Notes: generated by a model not told the origin, from the sequence alone. A stretch of DNA of 15,125 bases from a bacterium (GCA_003557545.1 PWOD01000087.1:1-15125); one strand, 5' to 3'; shown: positions 7,362 to 14,841, counted from the first letter of the stretch. Numbers and translations are program-made.

Positions 7362-8708
7362 ATGTCTTCAACCGGTCAACTCGCCTGTCAGTTTAACCCC
7401 GCATCACTTGCAGATGGCAGAATTTCAGAGGCTCAGCTGGTTAGGTTATGGACAATCTTTGCCCGCTCTTCTCCGACCTTCTGGAGCAGTTCCGGTAAAC
7501 TGCTGAAAATAATTCGACCGGGGTATGTAAATCATTCTTCCGGTCCGGATATTTTTGAAGCAACTCTAGAAATTGCTGGAATTACCCGGACTGGAGCGAT
7601 AGAACTGCATCTGCACCCTGAAAGTTGGTATCAGCACGGACATCATCATGATCCCGGCTATAACAATCTGATTTTACATATCTCATTGCGTCCAGGAAAA
7701 TCTCTGGGGATTCGTCGGCAGGATGGAATTGAGGTTCCCCATCTGGTGCTCACCAAATCGATTGAGTTCAAGCGCTTTGTGCGGCAGACTGGACCGGTTG
7801 AGCTGTTCGACCGCCAGCTGGATCGTCGCCGGATCAGCGATTATTTTACTGCTGCCGGAGTTGCCTGGTTATTACACCAGGTCGGTTATCTCTGGCGGCT
7901 TCCTCCCACCAGGCAGGTTTTTCAGCCGCTGATTGAGAGCCTTGGCTTCACCTATAATCATCGAGCTTTTCGGGGCTTGGCCCGCCGCATCTCGGCCGCT
8001 GAGTTTTATCAGCAACTGACCCGGTACAGCAAAGTCGCCGAGTTAGAGGGCTGGTTGCTCGGTACTGCAGGTTGGTTTGTCAATCGGGCGGGCCGAGCTG
8101 TTAACCGTTCTATTCGCCGCCGTCGTCGCTGCTGGCGCCAAATTTCTGGCCGCACCTTGATCGAGCAGGCCGGGTACTGGCGGTTTGCCGCGGTTAGACC
8201 CCAGGCTTATCCGCACCGCCGCTGGGTGTTGTTTGGCTGGGCCACCCGGCGGCTGTCGATCAGCTGGGAAAGGTGGTTCTGGCAGGTCGGGCGTCAGGCA
8301 CTGTCCAAAGCCAATCCCTCCGTCTATTTGAAAACCCGCTTACTGGAGCTGTTTCGCTTTCCCCGAGGTAGTTATTGGTGTTATCATTATAGTTTCACTG
8401 ATCCTCGGCGGGATGCTCGGGCGGCAGTCGGTCCTGCCTGGGCTGAACAGCTGATTGTTAATTTATGGCTGCCTTATCTTTACATGCGGGCCATGAAAAC
8501 TGCTGATTATGATCTGCAGAGAGAGGTGGAACAGGTACTTCGATGCTATCCACCGGTTCTGGAAAACCGGCGAACCCGGCTGCTGGCCCGCCGCTGTAAT
8601 CAGTTTTCTGAGTTTCAGTGGGAATCAGCTCTTCAGCAGCAGGGGGCGGTTTTGATCTATAAATATGGCTGTAAAAAACTTAACTGTGAAAACTGTTTGT
8701 TTGGCTAA
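7362..8708 (+). CDS. DUF2851-family protein, function unknown
   Basis: A 448-residue protein with the features I associate with DUF2851: an early LVRLW, PGYVNHSSGPDIFEA (53-67), GAIELHLHPESWYQHGHHHD (78-97), then YNNLILHI (100-107), and a Cys-rich end with C437, C442 and C445. I know of no established biochemical function for the family. The GPD ... E-L-H order faintly recalls a PD-(D/E)xK nuclease core, and the C-terminal cysteines could bind metal; both are inference. Residues about 240-260 are very Arg-rich. The ATG has GGGAGGG 6 bases upstream. It starts a co-directional cluster with three further genes. There are no signal or membrane segments, so it should be cytoplasmic. Confidence 0.75.
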   Translation: MSSTGQLACQFNPASLADGRISEAQLVRLWTIFARSSPTFWSSSGKLLKIIRPGYVNHSSGPDIFEATLEIAGITRTGAIELHLHPESWYQHGHHHDPGYNNLILHISLRPGKSLGIRRQDGIEVPHLVLTKSIEFKRFVRQTGPVELFDRQLDRRRISDYFTAAGVAWLLHQVGYLWRLPPTRQVFQPLIESLGFTYNHRAFRGLARRISAAEFYQQLTRYSKVAELEGWLLGTAGWFVNRAGRAVNRSIRRRRRCWRQISGRTLIEQAGYWRFAAVRPQAYPHRRWVLFGWATRRLSISWERWFWQVGRQALSKANPSVYLKTRLLELFRFPRGSYWCYHYSFTDPRRDARAAVGPAWAEQLIVNLWLPYLYMRAMKTADYDLQREVEQVLRCYPPVLENRRTRLLARRCNQFSEFQWESALQQQGAVLIYKYGCKKLNCENCLFG

Positions 8709-8836
8709 ACAGCGGTTGATTTACTGGATAGTTTGGTTTACCATAATCGCTCTGTCGGGCGGACAATTTTTCCTGTCAAAAGATAGATAGATGGCAGCTC
8801 TATTGAATGATATACTTGACTCAGGGTGCATAGGTA

Positions 8837-10396
8837 ATGACAACAAATATTTTTATTATGCTGACAATTTTTTTCGCGGCGCTGGTCTTGCTGGTGATTA
8901 CGCTGCTTGTTCTGGAAAACCGGGGAAAACTGCGGGATCTTGAGAGGTTGGATAAGGAGCTTGATAAAAAGCTACAGGAGAACCAGCAAGAGGTTGAAAT
9001 TATAGCTGACGATTCAGCAGAAAGTTCCGAGACTGATGAAGCTAACCAGGCTGAGGGCGAACAGCCTTCGGCCGGTCAACAGCTGAAGGTTGAACATCAG
9101 TTGAAACAGTTGGTTCAGTCCCCGCAGCAGCCTCAAAATCCCCAGCAGACGGAGCTGGAACTTCCCTTTGAACCAATCTATAGTTTTCCGCCTGATCCCC
9201 AGCAGTGGACTGACAGGTACAGGGAGTTAAATCGTTATCCCTGGCCTCAACCTGATGAGGCCGCCCAGGCAGAATATGAAGATCGGGCCGCACCTGATCC
9301 CTCCTCTGAAAAATTTGTTGAGGCAGTTGATTGGCTGACCGAGGCTGGAACTGAGGCGATTCATCGGCAGGAAAAATTCACCAAGTTTTTCAGTTCCTTG
9401 GTTCCCTTTATTGAAGCTCCGCGTGCCGCTGGAGCAGAAGCTGTAGCCCGGGTACCCTGGCGGGGTAAATCGGCTAATATCAGCCGGCTAATAGGTGAAC
9501 GGCTGCTGGTCATGGCAGTTGCATTGAGCAGTTACGGTGCGGTTAAGATGAATTCTCACAAGAAAGCTTTGAAAAATCTACTGGATGGACAGTGGAATGC
9601 TGATGGTCTGGAAACTCCATTGGTTTATCAGGCGATCGGCCGGCTTGGTCTGTTGACCGCCACTGATATGGGTAGTTTTCAGGAAATTTTAAAGACCCAT
9701 CTGATAGCCTGCTCGCCCGATCCGGAGGGGCCCCGGTTAAAACGCCAAGGTCAGGCCCGCTATCATGCGCTGCTGCTGGCCCTTTCTTCCGGACCTGAAT
9801 ATCCGTTTCCTCTGGATGATCAGCAGCGGTCTCGACTCTGGGTGTTTGATGAAGATCGTCCTCCGCTGGCTGTCTGGGAGCATCTATTACCGGTGCTTTA
9901 TACTCTCTGGAACTATCATTGGTCGGCCCGGCAAAATTATCAGGCCACGCGTGATCTTACAGCCCTGCTGGGAGAGTGGTGGGATTCTAATCCTCCGCCT
10001 GAAGATTTTTTCGATGAAAACCCCGGTTACTGGGAAGCGCTTCTGATCTGTGCCTGGGCCTGGACCCCGGAACATCCGGGGATCTGGGGTAGTCTTGAGG
10101 AAAGGTTTGCTCAAATCGATGCTGAAAATCCCTGGTTGCAGGAGGTCACCGACTGTTACCTGGGCTGGGTTGAATATTATCGTGAAAACTCCCGGCGTCC
10201 GGAAGAGTCTTTCCATGGCCATCGGTTCCCACCGCTGGCCTGGATTAAACCTCTGCCCTCCGATCTTATCGAAACGGTTTCGCAGCCCTCCTTTGATTTT
10301 CCTGATAGCTGGCTGGCTGAACTTGGACAGGTGGAATGGCCTGACATCTACAGCCTCGAAAGCTCTTATCAACCTTCGGTTGAGGTTAACCGGTAA
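8837..10396 (+). CDS. Unknown membrane-tethered, Trp-rich protein
   Basis: I do not recognise this 519-residue protein. It has an uncharged N-terminus and one membrane helix (about 5-26). A charged, probably coiled-coil segment (about 28-56) follows, then a Glu/Gln/Pro-rich linker (about 57-110). The rest is a large, probably helical domain (about 155-500) rich in Trp, including a WWD and a WAW. Basic residues just after the helix suggest the bulk is cytoplasmic. No catalytic motif is evident. The ATG at 8837 has AGGGTG (8823-8828) 8 bases upstream, and the membrane helix directly follows, which supports this start. It lies 128 bases after the DUF2851 gene and 34 bases before the next gene. 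A role in a membrane-linked complex with its neighbours is only inference. Confidence 0.7.
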   Translation: MTTNIFIMLTIFFAALVLLVITLLVLENRGKLRDLERLDKELDKKLQENQQEVEIIADDSAESSETDEANQAEGEQPSAGQQLKVEHQLKQLVQSPQQPQNPQQTELELPFEPIYSFPPDPQQWTDRYRELNRYPWPQPDEAAQAEYEDRAAPDPSSEKFVEAVDWLTEAGTEAIHRQEKFTKFFSSLVPFIEAPRAAGAEAVARVPWRGKSANISRLIGERLLVMAVALSSYGAVKMNSHKKALKNLLDGQWNADGLETPLVYQAIGRLGLLTATDMGSFQEILKTHLIACSPDPEGPRLKRQGQARYHALLLALSSGPEYPFPLDDQQRSRLWVFDEDRPPLAVWEHLLPVLYTLWNYHWSARQNYQATRDLTALLGEWWDSNPPPEDFFDENPGYWEALLICAWAWTPEHPGIWGSLEERFAQIDAENPWLQEVTDCYLGWVEYYRENSRRPEESFHGHRFPPLAWIKPLPSDLIETVSQPSFDFPDSWLAELGQVEWPDIYSLESSYQPSVEVNR

Positions 10397-10430
10397 AAAT
10401 TTTTAAATTTAACAGTCAATGGTGGTTTTT

Positions 10431-10955
10431 ATGCAATTAGATTTTGAACTGGCCACACTTCGTGAACAGCCCCTTGGGGCCGCTGAAAAACAGGTTCTTT
10501 CTGAATATTTTCAGCTGGAAGGACGTCGGCAGTTTGAATTATATGGTGGGATCGACTCCTTTGGGATTACAAATACAGTCGGCCTTTATGCTGCATTGAA
10601 TTTTAATTTTAATCTTCTGCAGGAGCTGTCCGATAAACAGCTCACTCTTGAACTGAGCTGTCGAGATCACTGGATCAATCTGATTAAATCGATCCATCGT
10701 GAGTTTTATCGGGGACGACCTAATTTTTACGAGTTGATGTACTGGACCGCCCTGGCTCTGGAAAAACATGCCGTAGTTAAAATAGAAACCGGTCAGGATG
10801 AATATCGCTATCTGCTGCAGGAGATGCAGCGCCGCCAGCTTACCCTGCTGGGCTCGATTCCCGAGGGGCGGATTAAACAGTTTAATCAAAAGCTCCAGCT
10901 GTTCTATCAGTTGCTTGATATTCCCGGTTTAAATACCAGCCTGATTAGAGTTTGA
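10431..10955 (+). CDS. Small unknown protein (174 residues)
   Basis: I do not recognise this protein. It is soluble, with no signal or membrane segment. It appears largely helical, with an aromatic middle (FYRGRPNFYELMYW, about 93-106) and a Gln-rich helical end. I choose the ATG at 10431 because GGTGG (10421-10425) lies 5 bases upstream. An ATG at 10419 would add MVVF but lacks an SD. It sits 34 bases after the Trp-rich membrane protein and 6 bases before the HAD gene, so all are probably co-transcribed. Codon use resembles the neighbours, which argues for a real gene. Confidence 0.65.
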   Translation: MQLDFELATLREQPLGAAEKQVLSEYFQLEGRRQFELYGGIDSFGITNTVGLYAALNFNFNLLQELSDKQLTLELSCRDHWINLIKSIHREFYRGRPNFYELMYWTALALEKHAVVKIETGQDEYRYLLQEMQRRQLTLLGSIPEGRIKQFNQKLQLFYQLLDIPGLNTSLIRV

Positions 10956-10961
10956 TTTTCC

Positions 10962-11678
10962 TTGTCCAGCGGCCTCTCTCCGGTGTTAATCTGTGATCTT
11001 GGTGATACTTTAATAAGACCCTCACCCCCGGTCGAGCAGCAGTATCATTCTGTGGCAGCCCAACTTTTTCCTCATCGTGAACTGCCATCTATTCTTCTTA
11101 TAAAACAGCGTTTCCGGCGGGGGTTTGATCAGCTTTACAGGAGCAGTAAGGGCTGCTGTTTTGGTTCCACCCGGGCTGAGTCTCTGTGGTTCTGGAATAG
11201 AGTCGTGTCCTCTGTGTTTCCGCGGCTGGCCGGTCAGCAATTGACCGATTTTACTGATCGATTATTTGAAAATTTTTCCCGGGCCGAGGCCTGGGAGATT
11301 TTTCCTGATGCCCGGCAGGTTCTGCGGCAGCTGAAACAGGACGGTTGGCAGTTGGTTTTGCTTACCAACTGGGATCTACGAGCCCGGGAGCTGATCGATC
11401 GACTCCGGTTCGGTGAGCTGTTTGAAGGCTATTTTATTTCCAGTGAGGTTGGTTACCATAAACCGGACATCCGGTTGTTTGAGCTGGTATTGGAACAGTT
11501 GGACCAGAGTCCGGAAAGAATCTGGATGATCGGTAATGATCCGGAAGTTGATCTCAAACCTGCGGCTCACCTGGGTCTGCACACAATCTGGTATAACAAT
11601 ACCGGGACTGACACCGACAGCTGGGAGCCCTCTGTTCTTAACTGGCAGCAGGTTGGTCAGTTGTTAGGAAAAACTTAA
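10962..11678 (+). CDS. HAD-family hydrolase with variant motif I
   Basis: A haloacid-dehalogenase superfamily hydrolase of 238 residues, probably a small-molecule phosphatase. Motif I is CDLGDT, with nucleophile Asp12. Position +2 is Gly14 instead of the usual Asp; the Asp comes at +3. Motif II is LTNWD (Thr135), motif III YHKPD (Lys167), and motif IV IGNDPEVD (Asp193, Asp197). A helical cap (about 20-110) fits subfamily I. Variants such as DxGNT and DxYGT occur in dehalogenases and in YihX-like proteins, so activity is possible. The start is uncertain. TTG at 10962 is given because GTG at 10983 would leave almost no residues before motif I; neither has a strong SD. Its stop overlaps the convergent iron-sulfur gene by 4 bases. 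Confidence 0.8.
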   Translation: MSSGLSPVLICDLGDTLIRPSPPVEQQYHSVAAQLFPHRELPSILLIKQRFRRGFDQLYRSSKGCCFGSTRAESLWFWNRVVSSVFPRLAGQQLTDFTDRLFENFSRAEAWEIFPDARQVLRQLKQDGWQLVLLTNWDLRARELIDRLRFGELFEGYFISSEVGYHKPDIRLFELVLEQLDQSPERIWMIGNDPEVDLKPAAHLGLHTIWYNNTGTDTDSWEPSVLNWQQVGQLLGKT

Positions 11679-12394
11679 TTTCTCTCCATTTCTTCCACTG
11701 ATCTGGATTTAATTAAAAACTCTTTCACCCGGCTGATAAGTTCGGTTACATTGATCTCACGGGGACAGACTTCCAGACAGTTATACTCGGTCTCACAGCC
11801 CCAGACTGCCGCGGGACTGTTAAGTTCTTCCAGAACTTTTCTCTGGAGTGGCTCAATCAGCGGAAGATAACGATATAGTTTTATTAGTGAAGCCGGTCCG
11901 CTGAACTGATTGTTTGCCCAGTTGGCCGGACAGGCCGAGTCACAACAACCGCAGAGGTTACAGATCGCCGCTTCACGCATTCGGTCGACCTGCTGTTCGG
12001 TAGGTGGCTCGTGGTTCTTAACCGTTCCCTCCTGCAATATTGTTCGGGCGGTTTTTTCCACAGCTGTCAGATCAACTATCAAATCTTTTTTTACTGGATA
12101 ACCATGAAGGGGTTCCAGGATGATCTTCTCGGGCTCACCCAGATCTTTAATCAGGGTTTTGCAGGCCAGTTGTGGATTGTTGTTGATGATCATGGCATCG
12201 GCTCCACACTGACCGGTTTCACAACTGGCCCGAAAAGCCAGTCCAGAATCAAGCTCCCGCTGGATTGTCAGCAGCCCGTCCAGTACTCGTTCATCCGGTG
12301 CCATCTGGAGCTGGTATTCCTCCCAGTAGGGTTTTATCCCGGCCTCCGGGCAGCCCCGTCGCACTACTATCCTCTGCTCAGTTAAGCTGTTCAT
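11675..12394 (-). CDS. SdhB/FrdB-type iron-sulfur subunit
   Basis: The electron-transfer subunit of a succinate dehydrogenase or fumarate reductase, 239 residues. The N-terminal [2Fe-2S] domain has C58, C63 and C78, with Asp66 where many relatives have the fourth Cys; E. coli SdhB also has Asp there. The C-terminal domain carries C145-x2-C148-x2-C151-x3-C155-Pro, and then C200, C206 and C210-Pro, the ligands of the [4Fe-4S] and [3Fe-4S] centres. All three clusters therefore look intact. Its ATG overlaps the stop of the flavoprotein gene by 4 bases (ATGA), so translation is coupled. No membrane-anchor gene follows; the 3' end meets the convergent HAD gene. Sdh or Frd direction cannot be fixed from this subunit. 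Confidence 0.9.
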   Translation of the reverse strand: MNSLTEQRIVVRRGCPEAGIKPYWEEYQLQMAPDERVLDGLLTIQRELDSGLAFRASCETGQCGADAMIINNNPQLACKTLIKDLGEPEKIILEPLHGYPVKKDLIVDLTAVEKTARTILQEGTVKNHEPPTEQQVDRMREAAICNLCGCCDSACPANWANNQFSGPASLIKLYRYLPLIEPLQRKVLEELNSPAAVWGCETEYNCLEVCPREINVTELISRVKEFLIKSRSVEEMERN

Positions 12395-14097
12395 TCTGTC
12401 TTCACCCGGTCATAAAAAATTTTATTCTGTTGAGCGGCTGTGCCGATAATGCTGTGAGCCTGATAGCGGATATCATTCTGTTCCGGGTGATCAGCTCGGT
12501 AATGGCTGCCCCGACTTTCTTGTCGGGCGAGAGCCGCCCGCCCGGCGAGCCGGCCCAGTCTGAGCATGTTTTTTAGTTCCAGTAGCCGGATTAAATCGAA
12601 TCGATAGCGGCGGTCGGCCTGTAGAGAATCAGTTTTCTGTTTTTCAACCTTCCTGGTAAGCTGATCAATCTCAGCCAGCAGACCGTTTAAACCCTCGGCC
12701 TCTCGCACAATCCCCATCTGTTTGCCAAAAGCTGTCTGTAACTGTTGTCTCCAGCAATCGACCTTGTTGGTGGCAGTGTTAGAAAAACAGAGTTTTTTCA
12801 GGGCCGTCTGCAGCTGGTTTTCCAGATCTTTTGTTGGGAGTTCTGTATGGCTGGTCCGACCGACCATTTTTTCGCCGCTGGTTTTACCCATCACCAGAGT
12901 TTCGGCCAGCGAGTTGGTGCCTAACCGGTTGGCCCCGTGGATCGATAAACAGGCGGTTTCGCCGGCCGCCCAGAGACCGGGGACCGGCTGTTTCTGCCGG
13001 TTGAGAACCTGTCCGGCAAGATTGGTAGGTAATCCACCCATCCAGTAATGGGCGGCTGGCTTAACAGGAATTTGCTGCCGGGCAGGATTGATTTTGAGAT
13101 AATCCCGGCAGGTTGTGTAAACTTCAGGAAGTTGCTGACGGATAAATTTTTCGGAAAGACCGGTTAGATCAAGCCAGACACAGTTATCAGCTGTGTCCCC
13201 CCGGCCCGCCGCTATTTCGCTGGTTATCGCCTGGCTTATCCTGTCCCGCTCGGCGGTATCCAGGTTTTCCGGGTCGTACTGTTGCATGAATCTCTGCTGA
13301 TGTTTGTTTCTTAAAATCCCCCCGGCACTGCGGGCTGCACCGGTAATTAAAATTCCTGAACGAGCCAGGGCCGTCGGATGAAACTGGAAAAATTCAGGAT
13401 CTTTTAGCGGATATCCCGCTTCGACTGCCAGGGCCTGTCCATCGCCGGTACTGGGTAGCGGGTTGGTTGTAAATTCATATAGCTGGCCGGCCCCGCCGGT
13501 GGCCAGTAGCGTGTTGTCTGCTAGAAAAATCAGCGGTTCTCCAGCTGCTATATCCCAGCCAATTACTCCCCTGATCCGTTCTTTGTATCGGATCAGCTGA
13601 ACTGCCGGAGTTTCTTCATAAAATTTTATCGGCTGGTTAAGACAGTGGTCATACAGGGTGTGCAGCAGTAGTTGTCCGGTTCGATCGCCGGCAAAACAGC
13701 TGCGCTGTGCAGGCTTCCCGGAACTTTTTTTGTGCCCGGCAAAAGGCCGTTGGGCAATGTTATTATTTTCGTGGGTAAATGGTAGTCCGCGGCGAGCGAG
13801 CCAGTTGATCTCTTCCGGTATCCGCTGACATAGCTGGTTGACCGCCTTTACATCGGACAGTCCGGCGCCGGCCCGAACTGTATCAGCAGCATGATTTTTT
13901 GGACTGTCCTGGGAAGTTCGATTTAAAACTGCTGCTATTCCTCCGCGGGCTGCCGCTGTGGGGCTTCTCAGGATTGGAACTTTTGAGATTATTCCCACAT
14001 CAACCGCAGCTTTATTTGTTGCAGCCAGTGCTGCTCGTAGCCCTGTGGCACCGCCACCTACTATCAAAATATCGTGGTTGTTAATTCGTGTTTTCAA
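12391..14097 (-). CDS. SdhA/FrdA-type flavoprotein, divergent active site
   Basis: The FAD subunit of a succinate dehydrogenase/fumarate reductase-like enzyme, 568 residues. The FAD-binding GGGATGLRAA (14-23), QFHPTAL (238-244, His240), RD with Arg284, HYWMGG (His350) and GANRLG (Arg391) are kept. These match His232, Arg287, His355 and Arg390 of E. coli FrdA. Three positions differ. The FAD-linking His44 is Pro46 (RSPTAAA), the proton-relay Glu245 is Gly253, and Glu250 is Ala258 (TGAARSAGG). FAD is thus probably non-covalent. The iron-sulfur partner next to it argues against L-aspartate oxidase. The start is TTG with AAGGAG (14110-14105) 7 bases upstream. Succinate oxidation seems unlikely; fumarate reduction or another substrate is possible. 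Confidence 0.85.
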   Translation of the reverse strand: MKTRINNHDILIVGGGATGLRAALAATNKAAVDVGIISKVPILRSPTAAARGGIAAVLNRTSQDSPKNHAADTVRAGAGLSDVKAVNQLCQRIPEEINWLARRGLPFTHENNNIAQRPFAGHKKSSGKPAQRSCFAGDRTGQLLLHTLYDHCLNQPIKFYEETPAVQLIRYKERIRGVIGWDIAAGEPLIFLADNTLLATGGAGQLYEFTTNPLPSTGDGQALAVEAGYPLKDPEFFQFHPTALARSGILITGAARSAGGILRNKHQQRFMQQYDPENLDTAERDRISQAITSEIAAGRGDTADNCVWLDLTGLSEKFIRQQLPEVYTTCRDYLKINPARQQIPVKPAAHYWMGGLPTNLAGQVLNRQKQPVPGLWAAGETACLSIHGANRLGTNSLAETLVMGKTSGEKMVGRTSHTELPTKDLENQLQTALKKLCFSNTATNKVDCWRQQLQTAFGKQMGIVREAEGLNGLLAEIDQLTRKVEKQKTDSLQADRRYRFDLIRLLELKNMLRLGRLAGRAALARQESRGSHYRADHPEQNDIRYQAHSIIGTAAQQNKIFYDRVKTE

Positions 14098-14123
14098 CAG
14101 GTCGCTCCTTAAATCTGAAATAC

Positions 14124-14150
14124 CTGACAGCTTTCCCTAAATTTTATAAT
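14124..14150 (+). promoter_or_regulatory. Candidate promoter for the AMMECR1 gene
   Basis: CTGACA (14124-14129), 15 bases, then a perfect TATAAT (14145-14150), in the 111-base divergent gap between the flavoprotein and AMMECR1 genes. The spacer is short. I see no convincing promoter for the flavoprotein on the minus strand in this gap. Confidence 0.4.
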
Positions 14151-14176
14151 ATGGTAGTAATTGCTCACAGAGGTTT

Positions 14177-14201
14177 ACCTTAAAATTTTAACTTTAAAGG
14201 T
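14177..14201 (+). promoter_or_regulatory. Hairpin covering the AMMECR1 ribosome-binding site
   Basis: ACCTTAAA (14177-14184) can pair with TTTAAAGGT (14193-14201) with one bulged A, giving 8 base pairs around an 8-base loop. The 3' arm holds the SD (AAAGGTG, 14196-14202). A perfect 12-bp AT palindrome (14180-14191) overlaps it. It could lower or regulate translation, but it is AT-rich and modest. Confidence 0.35.
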
Positions 14202-14208
14202 GATTATT

Positions 14209-14742
14209 ATGGAATTGGAGAGAGCAGTAATTACTCTTGCTCGGGCTGCTGTAGAACGGTATCTGGATGAGCAGAAAAAAATCTCCCCACCCGCTGATCT
14301 GCCGGGCCGTTTGCTGACTGAGAGAGGAGGCGTTTTTGTTACTCTAAAAAAATCCGGTCAGTTGCGGGGTTGTGTCGGAACCTATCAGCCAACCTGTGAT
14401 AATCTTGCCCGCGAAATCATTAAAAATGCAATTTCAGCCGCTTTTCGGGACCCGCGGTTTGCTCCCCTGGTTAGTTCGGAGCTGTCGGAGATCCTTTTTA
14501 CTGTTTCTTTGCTGGGAAAACCTCAACCGGTTACTGATATCAATCAACTTGATCCGAAAAAATATGGAGTGATTGCTGAAAAGCATGGTCACAAAGGTCT
14601 GCTGTTACCTGATTTGGAAGGATTGAATACCGTGGAGCAGCAGCTGGCAGCGGTTCATCGGAAAGCCGCTCTTCCTGCGGATGAAAAGGACGTTAACTAT
14701 CAACGGTTTACTGTGGAAAAATATTCGGAGCCGCTCAGTTAA
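14209..14742 (+). CDS. amrA: AMMECR1-domain protein (AmmeMemoRadiSam system protein A type)
   Basis: A 177-residue protein made of one AMMECR1 domain. The family hallmark LRGCVG lies at 52-57 (LRGCIG in most). DPRFAPL (81-87), YGVIAEKHG (119-127), GLLLPDLEGLNTVEQQ (130-145) and a C-terminal RFTVEKY follow. This pattern fits the stand-alone bacterial form found with Memo-like and radical-SAM partners (AmmeMemoRadiSam). Neither partner is in this window. The biochemical role is not settled. The ATG at 14209 is chosen for AAAGGTG (14196-14202) 6 bases upstream; an in-frame ATG at 14161 would add 16 residues without an SD and before the domain. It is divergent from the flavoprotein gene. Confidence 0.85.
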   Translation: MELERAVITLARAAVERYLDEQKKISPPADLPGRLLTERGGVFVTLKKSGQLRGCVGTYQPTCDNLAREIIKNAISAAFRDPRFAPLVSSELSEILFTVSLLGKPQPVTDINQLDPKKYGVIAEKHGHKGLLLPDLEGLNTVEQQLAAVHRKAALPADEKDVNYQRFTVEKYSEPLS

Positions 14743-14763
14743 GCAGAAACTCCCACTGTCTAA

Positions 14764-14797
14764 CTAACCTTTATGAGGTTTAGGAGCTGGACTTTTT
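14764..14797 (+). terminator. Weak terminator-like hairpin after the AMMECR1 gene
   Basis: CTAACCT (14764-14770), a TTATG loop and AGGT(T)TAG (14776-14783) make a 7-bp stem with one bulge. A T-run (14793-14797) begins 9 bases later, which is further than in a standard intrinsic terminator. Confidence 0.3.
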
Positions 14798-14841
14798 ATT
14801 TTAAAAAAGGTATGATTTTTAGCTTTTTAATAGTAATCGCT

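Noticed and set aside
8693-8771. Terminator after the DUF2851 gene
   Set aside because: CTGTTT/AAACAG has no T-run, and TGTC/GACA before TTTTT has only a 4-bp stem.
10623-10643. 7-bp inverted repeat in the small unknown gene
   Set aside because: It lies in coding sequence with repeated GAGCTGT codons and no other sign of function.
13205-13250. Gln in RDRISQAI of the flavoprotein taken as loss of the catalytic Arg
   Set aside because: The catalytic Arg is the one in the RD pair (Arg284), which is present. E. coli FrdA also has SQA at the later position.
12391-14097. L-aspartate oxidase (NadB)
   Set aside because: NadB also lacks the FAD-linking His, but it works without an iron-sulfur subunit. 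Here an SdhB/FrdB gene is translationally coupled, and the TEG glutamate usual in NadB is missing.
14161-14208. Earlier ATG for the AMMECR1 protein
   Set aside because: No SD precedes it and the extra residues lie before the domain; the ATG at 14209 has AAAGGTG at good spacing.
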